Below, one piece after another: positions 1 to 11,500 of a stretch of 64,000 nucleotides of DNA (the first letter of the stretch is position 1; each line of letters starts with the position of its first letter). The notes beneath the pieces were generated by a model that ran no database searches, was not told the DNA's origin, and was given only the letters and a program-made list of their open reading frames with translations. This stretch comes from Pleurodeles waltl (lineage: Eukaryota > Chordata > Amphibia > Caudata > Salamandridae), in contig NC_090447.1 of the NCBI RefSeq assembly GCF_031143425.1, forward strand, positions 848,103,760 through 848,167,759. The letters are read 5' to 3'. Both the position numbers and the translations under genes were made by a program.

Positions 1-7
1 GTCCAGT

Positions 8-2113
8 TTCAAGCCGTGTAGAGAATGCGGGTCGGATGTCAGTGACCGACCCCCATTCGGTTTTTATTTGGTGCCTTAGTTCGGAGCATGATGTAGAAGG
101 ATGCTCTTCGTGCCAGAGCATGAATCCGAAAGCTCTGAAGGAGCGTGAGGCGAAGCTCTTCTTGGCAGAAGCGAAGAAGAAGGGCCATAAGAAGGATTCC
201 TCCCATGCTTCTCCCAAAAGACATAAGAAGCGGCGTCATCATGACTCTCGGCGCCGTCATGACTCTCGCGCCGTTCGGAGCAGAACCGGTCGAGGTCGAG
301 GTCTCGATCTTCTCGACGTCAGAAGACATGGGAGATGAGACCTACAGTTACGCCTCAGCCCGAGAGTCCGGAGTTGTTGCCGGCGCCATCAGTATTTGAG
401 GTCGTACAGGGTAGTCCTCAGTTTTCGCCGGCGTCGAGGGAGCCTGATGTACAGCAGACCTCGGCTCAACAGTACCCGGCTTTCTCGGCTCCAGGGACGG
501 ATCCGGCTGCATTTCTGAATGCAATGTATGCCGTGTTCCAATCCATGGCCCCTGCTAGTGCACCGGCGGGTCCCGCGGGGCCATTGGCGTTTAATTTGGG
601 TTCACCGGCGCCGTACAAGGCTGCTCCATTCATGCCCTTCTGCTCTTCAGAGACTGGCGGTTCGGCGCCGAGGGTATCCCCTGGCAGGAGTCCTCCTCTG
701 GTGACGATGGATCCTTCTTCACATCAGCCGACTCCTTCTCCGCGTCATCCGATGTTGTTGATGCACCCACCCAGGGCGGCTCCATCACCTTCCTGCCAAC
801 CAACTCCGAGAAGGTCATCGGTCGACTCCGTGTCGGCGCCGGCTCCAGCGTCGGGTGAGTCTAGGAATCGTCCATCTCTTCCTGGGCACTTTCAGGATTC
901 GAAGTCGGCGTCGTCGATGGATTCTTTGTCGACGCCGGCCTTGAAGACGCATCTTCGATCTCGAAGGAAGGCTTTGAGACTTTTAGAGGAAGAGGAATAT
1001 AGACAGTTGGAGGAAGGCGAGCTTGAACCTTCGGATGAGTTCCAAGGTCTTGCCACTACAAGTGGTCTGGATACTACCCCGGAGTGGGACATTGCGTCTC
1101 CGGGGAAGTTTACAGAAGAGGCCGCTTCCTTCCATTCAGTGGTGAAGAAGGCAGTGGAGTACCTGGATTTACCTTTGTCTGTGGCAGAGGTGAAAACTAA
1201 CCTGCTCACAGAGGTACTACATCCCTCCTCGTCCAGTGCTGACCCTTTGTTGCCTTTCAGTGAGGCTTTAACTGAGCCTATCCTAGACTTGTGGAAGAAG
1301 CCAGTGACAACTCCGGCTGTGAACAGGGCAGTGGCGAGGAGACATAGGGGCGCACCAGGAGATCCGGTTTTTCTATCACGACATCCAACTCCGGAAAGCT
1401 TAGTAGTACAAGCGTCATGTTCTGCAAGGTCTGCTCCTGGGACTTTCCCTGGAGTCCCTACTGATAGAGAGTCCAAAAGGATGGAGCAGTCTTCAAAAAA
1501 GATCTTTTCATCTTGTAGTATGGCGCTTAAGGCTACTAATTCTACCTGTGTGCTGGGTAGATACGTTCACGCCCTTATGGACTCCGCTAAAGAGATGGTG
1601 AAAGAACTGCCACAAGAGATGCAGAAATCTTTTGGTTCCCTTTTTATGGATGCGCAGGCAGCTTCTCAGCAAATAATACAATCTGGCCTGGACACTTCAG
1701 ATTCCATAGCCAGGGCCATGGGAACATCTGTGGCTACTAGGAGGCATGCATGGTTAAGGTCCTCTGGTTTTTCTTCAGATGTTCAATCCACCCTAATGGA
1801 TCTACCATTCGATGGAGAGAAGTTGTTTGGGGATAAGGCTGACTCTGCCCTTGAACGGTTTAAGGACTGTCAGGCGACAGCTAAGTCCTTGGGCTTACAG
1901 ACCTCTGCTGCAACGCCTTATAGACCTTTTCGTAGGTTTCGGGGGTTCACTCGAGGCTCTGTCTTTCGGAGGTCGCAGTCCTACGCCCAGCAACCTTCCA
2001 ATCCGCCCTATCGTGCATTTAGAGGGCGGGGTAGGGGTAGAGCTAGAGGTCCAGCCCAGCAGTTGTCATCTTCTTCATCCTCCTCTGGTGGACAACAGCA
2101 GAAGCAGCCCTAG
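8..2113 (+). pseudogene. DIRS Gag-like ORF1, copy A, frameshifted
   Basis: Gag-like protein that in DIRS elements is presumed to coat the RNA template. The N-terminal Cys/His cluster (CREC near base 17, then DPHS, CLSS and CSSCQSMN at 50-125) matches copies B and C. The frame changes twice: about two bases are missing just before base 36, and a further shift lies between about 290 and 335. From 335 the frame is open for 592 codons and ends in TAG at 2111-2113. The middle is Ser/Pro/Ala rich. The C-terminal half carries HPTPESLVVQASC and an Arg/Gly-rich tail (FRGRGRGRARG), a likely nucleic-acid binding tail. The start codon is outside or at the edge of the window. Confidence 0.8.
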
Positions 2114-4021
2114 TTTTCCCCACTTTATCAACCATTCTTCTCCTGTAGGGGGAAGATTAAGTCTTTTTCTGCAGAAATGGAAGTCGATTACAACAGACTC
2201 CTGGGTGCTAGAAATTGTGAAAAAGGGCTATGCCCTCCCCTTTCAGGAGTTCCCTCCTCCCTTCCCCCCCCGTCCCTCCTTTTGTTCAGAAGACCATCTT
2301 CTGCTCTTACAACAGGTGGTTGTCACCATGTTGGCAAAAGGTGCTATAGAGTTGGTGCCGTTGCAGGAAAGGGGTCAGGGGTGTTATTCAAGATATTTCC
2401 TGATTCCCAAAGTGGACGGTCGTTGACGGCCGATCCTAGACTTGAGGATTTTGAATTTATTCCTCAAGCAGGAAAAATTCAAAATGCTGACCCTAGCTCA
2501 GGTTCTTTTGGCGTTAAACGAAGCAGACTGGATGGTGTCTGTCGACTTGCAGGACGCGTACTTTCATGTCCCGATAATCAAGACGCACAGGAAGTATCTC
2601 CGGTTTGTGGTCGGAACGCAACACTACCAGTTTGCTGTCCTTCTGTTTGGACTTACTTCAGCACCTCTGGTTTTCACAAAGGTGATGGCAGTTCTTGCAG
2701 CACATCTCAGAAAGAGAGAAGTATCGGTTTTTCCCTACTTGGACTATTGGTTGATCAAAGCCAAGACTCCAGAGCTTGTGTTGTCTCATCTGCGAATGAC
2801 AACACAGTTGTTGTTCGATCTGGGCTTTTCAGTAAATGTACCCAAATCTCACCTGGAGCCCCCTCAACGCCTCCTGTTCATAGGGGCAGTACTGGACACA
2901 GCAATGTTTCGGGCCTTCCCCCCGCCTCAGCGGGTTCGGGACATTCAGGCGCTGATTCCATTGTTTCAGGGTGGAGCGGCAGTTCCAGTCCTCAAGGTCT
3001 TACGCCTGCTAGGTCTGTTTGCTTCTTGGATTCTGTTGGTCACTCACGCTCGCTGGCATATGAGGGCTCTTCAGTGGTGCCTCTGCAGGCAGTGGTTCCA
3101 GCACAAAGGGGATCTCCGGGATTCAATAAAGATCTCCAAGGACGCTGTAGCGGATCTTCATTGGTGGACAGTGGACGACAACCTTTCCCAAGGAAAACCG
3201 TTTTCACTACCACCTCCTGTGGCCACAGTAATATCGGATGCTTCCACTCTAGGGTGGGGAGCTCATCTGGGGGACCTGGAGATCAAGGGTCTTTGGTCTC
3301 CAGCAGAACAGATGTTGCATATCAATCTGTTGGAATTGCGGGCAGTACGTTTGGCGCTCAAGGCCTTCCTCCCTACCCTTCGCGGTCAGTCAGTTCAGAT
3401 CTTGACGGACAATACTACCGCGATGTGGTATATAAACAAGCAGGGAGGAGTGGGGTCGTACCTTCTTTGCAGAGAAGCCCTGCGACTCTGGTCCTGGGCT
3501 CAGGACCATCAGATTTGCTTAATAGCAAATCATTTGGCCGGAGTTCTGAATGTACGTGCGGACGGTCTCAGTCGTCACTTCTCCATAGATCACGAGTGGC
3601 GTCTCCATCCAGATCTGGTCCTTCACATCTTCGGGATGTGGGGCACTCCTCAGGTGGATTTATTCGCCACTCAAGAGAACACGCATTGCCCGTTGTTCTG
3701 CAGCCTCCAGTATCTGTTGCAAGGAGCATTGGGGGATGCGTTTCAGATGTCCTGGAACGGCCAGTTGCTTTACGCGTTCCCCCCATACCCTTGAGTCCTC
3801 GGGTTCTGAGGAAGGTTCGTCAAGATCGGGCCCAAGTCATCTTGGTGGCTCCGGAATGGCCGAGAAGGGTATGGTATACAGACCTGCTTCAACTCTCGCA
3901 GTGCCCTCCGCTCCGTCTCCCGCTCAGAGCAGACCTCCTCTCACAGTCGCAGGGGCAGGTTCTACACCCCTACCTCCAGAGCCTGCACCTTCATGCCTGG
4001 AGATTGAGCGGGGCAACCTGA
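1941..4021 (+). pseudogene. DIRS Pol (RT / RNase H / methyltransferase-like), copy A, dead
   Basis: Reverse transcriptase with RNase H and a Dam-like methyltransferase region, in the +1 frame relative to gag, overlapping its 3' end. RT motif A (SVDLQDAYFHVPI) is near 2537-2575. The catalytic YxDD box reads YLDY at about 2739-2750, so one of the two metal-binding aspartates is Tyr. A TGA at 2424-2426 interrupts the frame just upstream of RT motif A. RNase H motifs (SDASTLGWGAHL, LLELRAV, TDNTT) are present around 3235-3420. The methyltransferase-like segment starts at VDLFAT near 3656. A one-base deletion near 3778-3784 moves the last part into another frame ending at 4021. Three independent lesions make it non-functional. 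Confidence 0.88.
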
Positions 4022-5049
4022 GTTTGTTTTCTCTCCCACCGGATGTAGTGGATGTTATTCTGTCGTCCAGGCGACACTCCACTAAATCCATTTATGCCGG
4101 CAGGTGGGCAAAATTTGTGGTTTGGTGTGGGGAGAATCAAAAAGATCCGTTGAAGGCCCACCTTTCTGATATTCTTTTATTTGCTCTTAGTTTGGCAAAG
4201 AAAGGCTGTACGGTGACTACGGTTAAGGGCTATTTGGCGGCTCTGTCGGCGTTTCTTTGCCTTCCGGACCAGCCTTCTTTGTTTAAGTCTCCAATTGTAA
4301 ATAGGTTTCTTAAAGGTTTAGTGAATCAATTTCCTCCTGTGCCCTTTTACATGCCTCAATGGGACTTGAATCTGGTTTTGACGTTCTTGATGGGTTCGCC
4401 TTTCAAGCCCTTGCACTCATGTCCGTTGAGATATTTGGTATTAAAGACTGTTTTCTTAATTGCGATCACATCTGCTAGGAGAATTGGAGAGCTTCAAGCC
4501 CTTTCAGTAAAACCTCCTTTTACCATGTTTTTCCCTGATAAAGTAGTACTGAAAACCAGAGCTGCTTTTCTGCCGAAAGTTGTCACTCCTTTTCATATAG
4601 GGCAGTCTATTACCCTATCCTTGTTCTACCCTCCTCCCCACCCTTCTAAAGATGAAAAGAGGCTACATAGGCTGGATCCTAAGAGGGCGCTGAGCTTCTA
4701 CCTGGAGAGGACTAAGGACTTTCGCCTGGATGATCAGTTGTTTGTTGGGTATGTTGGACAGCGCAAGGGCAGAGCGGTCCAGAAGTGTACAATCTCCAGG
4801 TGGGTCATCTTGTGTATTAAGATCTGTTACTCTCTGGCGAAAAAAGTTCCTCCTGACGGTATCAGGGCCCATTCTACTAGGGCTAAGTCTGCATCCTCGG
4901 CCCTAGCGAGAGGAGTTCCGTTAGTAGATATATGCAAAGCGGCAACTTGGGCGTCCCTCCATACCTTTGTAAAACATTATTGTCTAGACTCTGAAGTGAG
5001 GAGGGACGGTCATTTTGCTCATTCGGTATTGCAGGATTTCTTGGTGTAA
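3736..5049 (+). CDS. DIRS tyrosine recombinase, copy A
   Basis: Integrase of the lambda/Cre tyrosine recombinase superfamily used by DIRS elements instead of a DDE integrase. The 437-codon frame starts at ATG 3736, still overlapping pol. The recombinase-like part starts at LEIERGNLS near 4000. Active-site residues visible are Arg in TSARRIGEL (about 4470), His-x-x-Arg in AHSTRAKS (about 4869), a second His in LHTFVKH, and the nucleophile Tyr in KHYCLD (about 4978). It ends with LQDFLV and TAA. No internal stop or frameshift is visible even though gag and pol of the same copy are broken. The natural N-terminus is uncertain because the frame in related copies extends far upstream over RT. Confidence 0.88.
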   Translation: MRFRCPGTASCFTRSPHTLESSGSEEGSSRSGPSHLGGSGMAEKGMVYRPASTLAVPSAPSPAQSRPPLTVAGAGSTPLPPEPAPSCLEIERGNLSLFSLPPDVVDVILSSRRHSTKSIYAGRWAKFVVWCGENQKDPLKAHLSDILLFALSLAKKGCTVTTVKGYLAALSAFLCLPDQPSLFKSPIVNRFLKGLVNQFPPVPFYMPQWDLNLVLTFLMGSPFKPLHSCPLRYLVLKTVFLIAITSARRIGELQALSVKPPFTMFFPDKVVLKTRAAFLPKVVTPFHIGQSITLSLFYPPPHPSKDEKRLHRLDPKRALSFYLERTKDFRLDDQLFVGYVGQRKGRAVQKCTISRWVILCIKICYSLAKKVPPDGIRAHSTRAKSASSALARGVPLVDICKAATWASLHTFVKHYCLDSEVRRDGHFAHSVLQDFLV

Positions 5050-5093
5050 TCAGGCAGGCACCCACCACCGAGTGCGGTACTGCTTGGGACTCT

Positions 5094-5192
5094 ATTCATA
5101 AGGTGAGGAATCTACAGGTAGTTGTATCCATCAGAAGAACAAGTTACTTACCTTCGGTAACGCTTTTTCTGGTGGATACACTAGCAGTCTAT
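5094..5192. repeat. DIRS internal complementary region (ICR), copy A
   Basis: The first half is the reverse complement of the DIRS left end as seen in B and C (ends in ATCAGAAGAAC), and the second half is the reverse complement of the right end (AGTTACTTACCTTCGGTAAC). In DIRS replication models this region bridges the two ends to form a circle. It sits about 45 bases after the recombinase stop, as in copies B and C. Confidence 0.85.
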
Positions 5193-5204
5193 ACTCCTGT
5201 TAGA

Positions 5205-5476
5205 TTGGAGACATGCTGAGATCCCGCCATGGACACCGCCAGAAACAGGCTGGCGGTAAGGGGGTTTGAATCCCCATGGCGGTGCTGCAAGCAGCGCTGC
5301 CATGGCGGGTTCCCTGGGCCAGCGGGAAACTGGCGGGAAACCGCCGGCTCCCCTTTTCCGACCGCGGCTTTACCGCCGCGGTCAGAATCGCCAAGGAAGC
5401 ACCACCAGCCTGTTGGCGGTGCTTCCGCCGCACTCCGCCATGGCGGTCATGGACCGCCAAGGTCAGAATGACCCCC
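5205..5476. mobile_element. Harbinger-like GC-rich MITE, left-truncated
   Basis: GC-rich segment full of GGCGGT/ACCGCC words and short palindromes (for example around GACCGCGGCTTTACCGCCGCGGTC), ending in GGTCAGAATGACCCCC, the reverse complement of the terminus GGGGGTCATTCTGACC seen at 26289 and 40583. The matching left terminus is missing; the segment begins abruptly beside the ICR of DIRS copy A. TTA follows the right end, a possible 3-bp duplication that cannot be checked. Confidence 0.7.
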
Positions 5477-5796
5477 TTAGTCCCATCTCGAGAAGGAGCC
5501 ATTATGCTGACTCTATGTTTGATTTGTATTGTGTTATTTTTCGTGAGTAGACTATGGGTTTTAATTAATTTATATTTTTTTACTTTTTTGAACAACAGCC
5601 TTACCTTTGATGTGCGGGTTGTGCCTTACAAGACGATGGAATTAAATAATGCTGCCGCTGTCACTTCCTCCTAGGCCTTCCTAGCTTGGCAAATGTTCCT
5701 TATAGGTTTGGAAGGTGAATCAGCAAGTTGTGCTGAAAAGTACTAGTTACGCAGCTCTTATACCCTTATTTTGCTTTTCCTTCCCACTTACCCCAG
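5477..5796. other. Non-coding, AT-rich
   Basis: No motif-bearing frame was found. A pyrimidine-rich run (about 5770-5796) ending in CCCCAG precedes the putative host exon and could be its splice acceptor. Confidence 0.5.
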
Positions 5797-5890
5797 CTCT
5801 TTCCTCTACAAAGATTCACCATGCTCATGTTACCACCGGACATCAACTATGTGAAACTCAGCTGGATGTGCAAAGGATACGGAAGTGAAA
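5797..5890 (+). CDS. Putative host gene exon (unidentified protein)
   Basis: A 94-base open segment bounded by an acceptor-like TTACCCCAG and a donor-like GAAA/GTGAGT. In the frame beginning CTC TTT CCT it reads 31 codons and one extra base, including RFTMLMLPPDINYVKLSW and KGYGSE. It ends in phase 1, which fits the phase-1 start of the next candidate exon at 6153. The composition looks like an ordinary globular protein and unlike the repeats around it. I do not recognise the gene. An alternative acceptor (AAAG at 5810-5813) would shorten it. A pseudogene or chance splice-site pair remains possible. Confidence 0.45.
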
Positions 5891-6152
5891 GTGAGTGTAA
5901 GATGATGCAGTGGTCCACAAAGTATCACATAAAAGTTATACTATTGAATACTGTTGTATTAAAAATGTAATTTTATTCCTTTTACCAAGTGTTCACAATT
6001 CCAGCAAGTCGAGTGGGTGAGCAAAAAAAGTGCTAAGGGTACCAGAGTTACTGTTAAGAAAATGCTCTTCTATTTGGTACATGAAAATCCAAGTAGGCAG
6101 CTCAAATTCCATCACTGCTAACACCGAATTGTTATTAATATTTTGTATACAG

Positions 6153-6260
6153 GACATGCACTTCAAGCTCTGTATGATAATTTAGTCAGTCAAGAAAGTG
6201 CCTGGGATTTACAGCAAGAAAAAAGAACAAATATGACTTTACCGTACACCACCATGAAAG
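6153..6260 (+). CDS. Putative host gene exon (next exon of the same gene)
   Basis: A 108-base open segment after TTTTGTATACAG and before G/GTAAGTATG, a near-consensus donor. It begins with two bases that complete a codon started at 5890 (giving Arg) and then reads 35 codons, including HALQALYDNLVSQES and QQEKRTNMTLPYTTMK, ending one base into the next codon. Both exons keep one frame open for 67 codons across a 262-base intron. This is a symmetric phase-1 exon. The product is unknown. No convincing neighbouring exons were found, so the remaining exons would lie outside the window or behind transposon insertions. Confidence 0.5.
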
Positions 6261-7690
6261 GTAAGTATGTTTATTTTATACTGGCATGAGGAAGTTTATA
6301 CAGTTTTCATTACATATGTAGCTACACTTCTGCTAATGTGCCTGCACTAAGATATCATATTTGATGTCTACATTTCTTTGTACCTTCTTTACCTAAATGA
6401 AACATGGTGCCCAGAATCTCGCCCTTTAGCTGATTTTCACTGAATTTTACCAATACATTCGATTTAGGAAGTGAAAACGAAAGAAAAGGTGCATCCCTAA
6501 ATCTCTAGCTATATAACGTTGGCAACAAGGATATCAACTTACATTGAATCTATATGTGCCCTGATGTACCAACTTTGAACACTCCATTTGCAGGGAACAC
6601 AATGCAGTAGCTGTGCCTGGGGTTCAAAGCGGCATCCACAAGAAGCAATTATTAGGGTACTGTGACAACAAATCTGCCTGCTGCCTTTCTCAAGCACAGT
6701 ATCTAACCCTGTAGATTTGTCCTCTTCACACTTGACTTGCGGCTCTGACCCTGGTGCTCTTGAAGTGAAGTTTTGAGGTGCAAATGTTCACTGAGGAAAC
6801 ATTGTTCCGTCCACTCCCCCTCATTTCCCTCCTTGTCCCCTTGCTTTCTTTAAAGAGCTAAGGGTGCCCTCTCAGGTCCTGGCATTCCTTACCGAAGCCT
6901 GTTTTTCTGACTCCTTCCTCTTTAGACTTTAGAGGAAGCCTCTTTTCGCTACAAGCAATAGCCCACTTTACCCACTTTGTGTTTTTTTTTATGCTCATGT
7001 TTCAAACTCCTTTCAGTCGTATTTTGGAATCTGAAATGCTGCTCAGGGGTATTCCCTTAGACTTTAATTTATTTTATTCTTTTGAGCTTGCTCATTGCAG
7101 AACATGGATGGGTATGCCTTTTTCTTAAAATTCACTTTTTACATAATGTGTGGTGCATTATTCTGCATTGAGCTTAATATTTTTTTTAATTAAATAGTGG
7201 TAGCAGTGTGGCAGCCCAGGTAAGATTCCATGCCGCCAGGTTAATTTTTATTAGAACAACAATGGCTTGGAAGGCCAGAGTGGAACACTGAGCCTCAGAG
7301 AGCAGTGCTTGTGGGGTATCACAGTAAGAGGTGTATCATCCTGCAGGAGGACATTGCATCCCCAGTATAATGGATGAGGGGACAAGCTTCGGATTGGAGG
7401 ATGGTCTTGGAGGGCTTTCGCCTGCCTCCCTGATCAGTGGTGCAAGGACCTGCCTACTTCTCTTTGTTACAGGATTGCTGAAGAAAATACTACTCCCTGG
7501 TAGCAAGATAGAAGCTTACCTTGATAAATGAATTTCTCATTCTCCTCTTGGATATTTCTTCTAGGAAGTGGGTTGATAGTATACTGGTGAGTTTTCTGCA
7601 AATACATTTTGTAGTGGTGGTTTCATTGCTTATAGCCAATAAAACAAAAAGAGAACGAAGCAAAGAAAAGTAGGTTTCTCCAGTATTGGA
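6261..7690. other. Non-coding, intron-like sequence
   Basis: AT-rich and without motif-bearing frames. If the exons at 5797 and 6153 are real this is intron. A 22-base segment at 7197-7218 has splice-like borders and a compatible phase but is too short to support. Confidence 0.4.
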
Positions 7691-7693
7691 TCG

Positions 7694-7862
7694 TTCATAG
7701 ATTCACATGCTTGAATTCTTACCCGTCATGGAAGTTGGAGTCCCACAGTCCCATTAAATAGCAGTATAGATACATTTTTTATATAAGATAATGTTAAAGT
7801 GCATTCACTTCTTATTCACATGCTTGAATCATTTCCCATCATCAAAGTGGGAGCCCCACTGT
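7694..7862. repeat. Short direct repeat (two copies)
   Basis: ATTCACATGCTTGAAT followed by a related CCCRTCAT...GGAG(T/C)CCCAC segment occurs at about 7698-7752 and again at about 7816-7861. The spacing is about 120 bases and the copies have diverged. This is probably a fragment of a dispersed repeat, class unknown. Confidence 0.5.
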
Positions 7863-8500
7863 ATCATACCAAAAACCAGCAAAAGCTAAATTCAGCTCAC
7901 ATTGAAAAATACAGAAAGCAAAGCTAAAAAAACAAGGGAAACCATGCCAAGGATGCCAGATCTAACAGGTAGTGACCACCATCTCTTGGCCTTCACCCTA
8001 GAGGTGAACACAACCCCTTGATTGCTCTTGGAAATTTGACGGGGCCAATGTACAATTTAATTAAAAAAATCAGGCAGATTCCATTGTGACACGAAAATGA
8101 TAGCCATCTGAAAAGACACTTTAGAAAAGGTGTTTACTGACCTAGATTGTTAGAAGGTTGACATTGTGCAGTCCTTCAATCAGTTTTTTATAAAGCAGAT
8201 TTTAAAATATTTTTTATTCAAAGACTGCTTTAGGCCCCAGTAAAGCCTACCCTCCTTCTAGTTCTTCAACTGAATAAGGAAATAGGGTGGTTAGAAAACA
8301 ATTTACTTTGTTCTCTAAAGCAAGACATAGTTGCATTTCTCTTTCAAAAAGGAGGAGAAGTCCTAAAAAAGCAGGACTGAGAAAGTAGGCTGTTGCCTGC
8401 ACTCATGTGAGGCGCCCTATAGAAACCATATCAGGAATTTTGGGGAAATAGTGACAGAAGGTTGTGGTCCTAGGGTCAGGTCCACTCCTTCCCCTATTGG
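7863..8500. other. Non-coding, probable degraded repeat
   Basis: No recognisable gene. The segment leads into the LINE relic; the LINE's 5' boundary could not be fixed. Confidence 0.35.
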
Positions 8501-8539
8501 AGAAGATAGTTGCGTTAATTTAAGCCTCATATTATATGA

Positions 8540-11500
8540 AGCAGATGATGAAATAGAGAGGTTCACCGCCCAGAATCTAATACAGCTCCTTATAATCCAC
8601 CCACCATAAAGGAGATCAAGTCTGCCATTATAGGAATGCGATCATCCGACGCTGTGGGTCCGGAAGAAGTTCCAGTCTCTGTAGTAAAACAGGAACCTAC
8701 CCTTTGGACCACACTATTTTTTCCAGTTTTTAAATTCTGTTATGCGAACAGAACAGTCCTTACTTCCTGGACGGTAGCATTATCATCCCTCCTAAAAAGG
8801 GGAGACTATAATTCTCTGTAAACTATCATTAGATTGCTTTACTAGTTGCAGTGGGTAAAGTTTTCACCAAACGTCTGTTAGCACAGTTAAACACCTGGGT
8901 GGAGAAAAACAAAATCATAACCAGGGTGTCTCTAGGGCATAGGTCTTTAAACTTTTTGATGCCGGGACCCCCTCTTAAACATTTTTAGGTGTAAGGACCC
9001 CCTTCTGATAAAAATGTCTAGAACCTGGTACTCCTCATCATCAACAACAATAATAAACGTCCCCCTTTCCCCTTTTTACTGTGAGGAAATAATATTAAAC
9101 AGTGTTTGTCAGTGAGTCAGTGAGTGTGGGGGAGTGGTCAAGGGTGTGGCTAAAAACAAAGGTACTCATTTATGAGGATTTGGCATATGACAGTGCCACA
9201 AGTCTTCTTGCTACACTGCCCAAAGCCAATACAAAAGGGCAGGAATGCACCGTATTTATGAAATACAGTGCATTTCTGTCCTTTCCCCATGCGCTGGTGC
9301 ACAATTGTTGCCTAGCGCCAATATAGGCAGGATAGCATTTGTGCAGGAAGGAGCACCTTCCTGCACAAAAACAATCCAGAGAGGCATTGTACCCCTTTCT
9401 ATATGTGCGGCAGATAGCAACACACATGGAAAGAGGAAAAAACAAGGAGAAATGAAAACATTTCTCCTCATTATGCCTGCTCTGGGGGGGGGGGGGGGGG
9501 GCGTAAGGTTTTTGTGTGTTGCATGGGAACACCCACCACTACTCCCATGGAACGCCTTCTCGACGCAAAGTAAGGCAATGCAGCAGCTTGCGCTGCTTTG
9601 CTTTTCTCCGTATCTACGATGCCATTCAAAGCCACTCAGGGAGGCTTTGCGTCACCTCATAGGTATGATTGAGAGGCTTGCGCCGCTGAAGCGTCAAAAA
9701 AAGTAATGCTCCAGCAGCGCAAGCCTCTCATAAACAAACCCAAAATATTCTCTATGTTTTTTTTTTTAGGTCTTTCACTGTCAGGTAGCTACATATAAAA
9801 TAACAGCCAGCTTAAATGAAAAATAAATAATAGAAAGTTGTTACTCATTGGTAAATGAACTGTAGTGCATTATGAAACCTCTATTAGTTAATGCACTGCA
9901 GAGGTCTGCGTGTAACCAGAGAGCGACAGAACTAAATCTTGGTTAGTGCAGTTGAGAATAGTGACTTCTGTATTTTTAGTGCCACGAGGTCACAGCCTGT
10001 GTCAGAAAGCACTGTAAATATGTAAGGCATTATTTTATATTTGCATTACACACAGTATAAGATAGGCCACTACAAAAAGGTTTAAGCTAAAACTGCGGTT
10101 CCAAAATGTAGATTTAAGTTATATCAGAGGATATGCAATACCTTTTTTTTTTAATAGCTGTCCCTTCAACACCTCCAGGTGAAGTAAGCACTGTGGAAAT
10201 ACAATGACAATTAAAAGCACGCACTTCACAGCGCAGTTGTTAACTCTTTGCACTACCCTCAATAAATATTTGTTGTCGCAAAGCTTTGAGTGATTCGATC
10301 ATTTAAAGCTGCTCCCAAGCACCCTTTACATTTGCAGATGAGCTCGTAGAGCACATTTGCATTTTATTCAGGAAGCAGACGCCCTGGGAAGGCCTCCTTA
10401 ACTGTCTGTGAGGCTTTCACAGCACAGGAGACTCAAAAGTTCAGCTGAGGCATTTTGAGGATTGTGGGGAATGAGCGACCCCCTTTCCAGGACTCCACGG
10501 CCCCCCTGGGGGTCGCAACCCCCAGATTGAAGACCTCTGCTCTATGGTAACACTAACTCAGAACAGTTTAAAATAAAGTGGCCTCCTTGCCCCACAGCTT
10601 TTTTATATATTTTGGATCTGCCGGCTGCCCTCTCACAAACTTTGGGCTTTCCACCGAGCATCGGGGACAGTCAATCTCATGTCTCCTCCATGCGGATGAC
10701 ATTGTGATTTTAGACCTTAGCCTAAGAGTCTAAATAATCGATTGTGAGCATTACACAACTGTGCTGATGCACACTATTTACAAATAAACACCTCCAAAGG
10801 TAAATTACTCTGCTTTTGTGGTAAGAAAAACCTAAATATGTCCTTTTCACCGCAAAATTTAGAAGTGGTAAAAACGTTTGCATCTTTTTGAACGAAAAGG
10901 TGTAGTAACCTAATCAATTATTACCACATCTTAAACAACACATGTAAAGCCCATTCCAAGGCTAAGGGTTTGGGAGCATTTTATTGGGCCACACGTAAAA
11001 GATACTTTTCTCATCTCTTAACTGTCTAATGGACCAAGATTACAGCTACCCTACTATATTCAATGGAGTTTGCAGACGTCACTTTCGAATAAAATAGAGT
11101 GGCAGATTTTGAGAAGATGGACATCCTGTAAAACTGCAATATCGATGGCAGCATTGAGGTTGGAATTAGGAATTAAAAGCACCTATGTTCAAGGCTTGGA
11201 AGAGATTGTCAGATGGTCTGGGGATACCCTAAGGTATAATATGAGGATGGCTATAGATACCTTAAGGTATTATATGAGAAAGGAAGTCTTTATGGACAAA
11301 AAAGATAACTCCTTATTCTATAGGAATTTTAATTATGCCTTAGACCAACTTGCCATGACCAAAGGCTAGTATTCTCTATCCCTACTCTCCACCTAAAGGC
11401 CTGCTAAAAATAGGCCTCCCAAGCCCTAAGCTTTCTCTTGGGCAGCGCGGCCTGTAGTACAAATATGGGCTATCAAAAGGGAAAAGACACCATCATAATG

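Larger units (their letters stand above)
1..5200 (+). mobile_element. DIRS retrotransposon copy A (left end outside window)
   Basis: Order gag, RT/RNase H/methyltransferase-like pol, overlapping tyrosine recombinase, then an internal complementary region, the layout of DIRS1-group retrotransposons. It is clearly related to copies B and C (same motifs throughout) but much more diverged from them than they are from each other. The left terminal repeat lies before the window. After the internal complementary region the sequence departs from B and C and runs into a MITE remnant, and no right terminal repeat was found, so the 3' end is probably deleted. gag and pol are broken while the recombinase frame is open. 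Confidence 0.9.

Noticed and set aside
7197..7218. 22-base candidate micro-exon between AAATAG and GTAAGA, phase compatible with the exon ending at 6260
   Set aside because: Too short to judge, and no following exon was found; splice-like words of this quality occur by chance.
9170..9706. Open frames of 120-153 codons on both strands inside the hAT element
   Set aside because: No hAT transposase motif, crossed by a long G run, and translations are low in conserved patterns.
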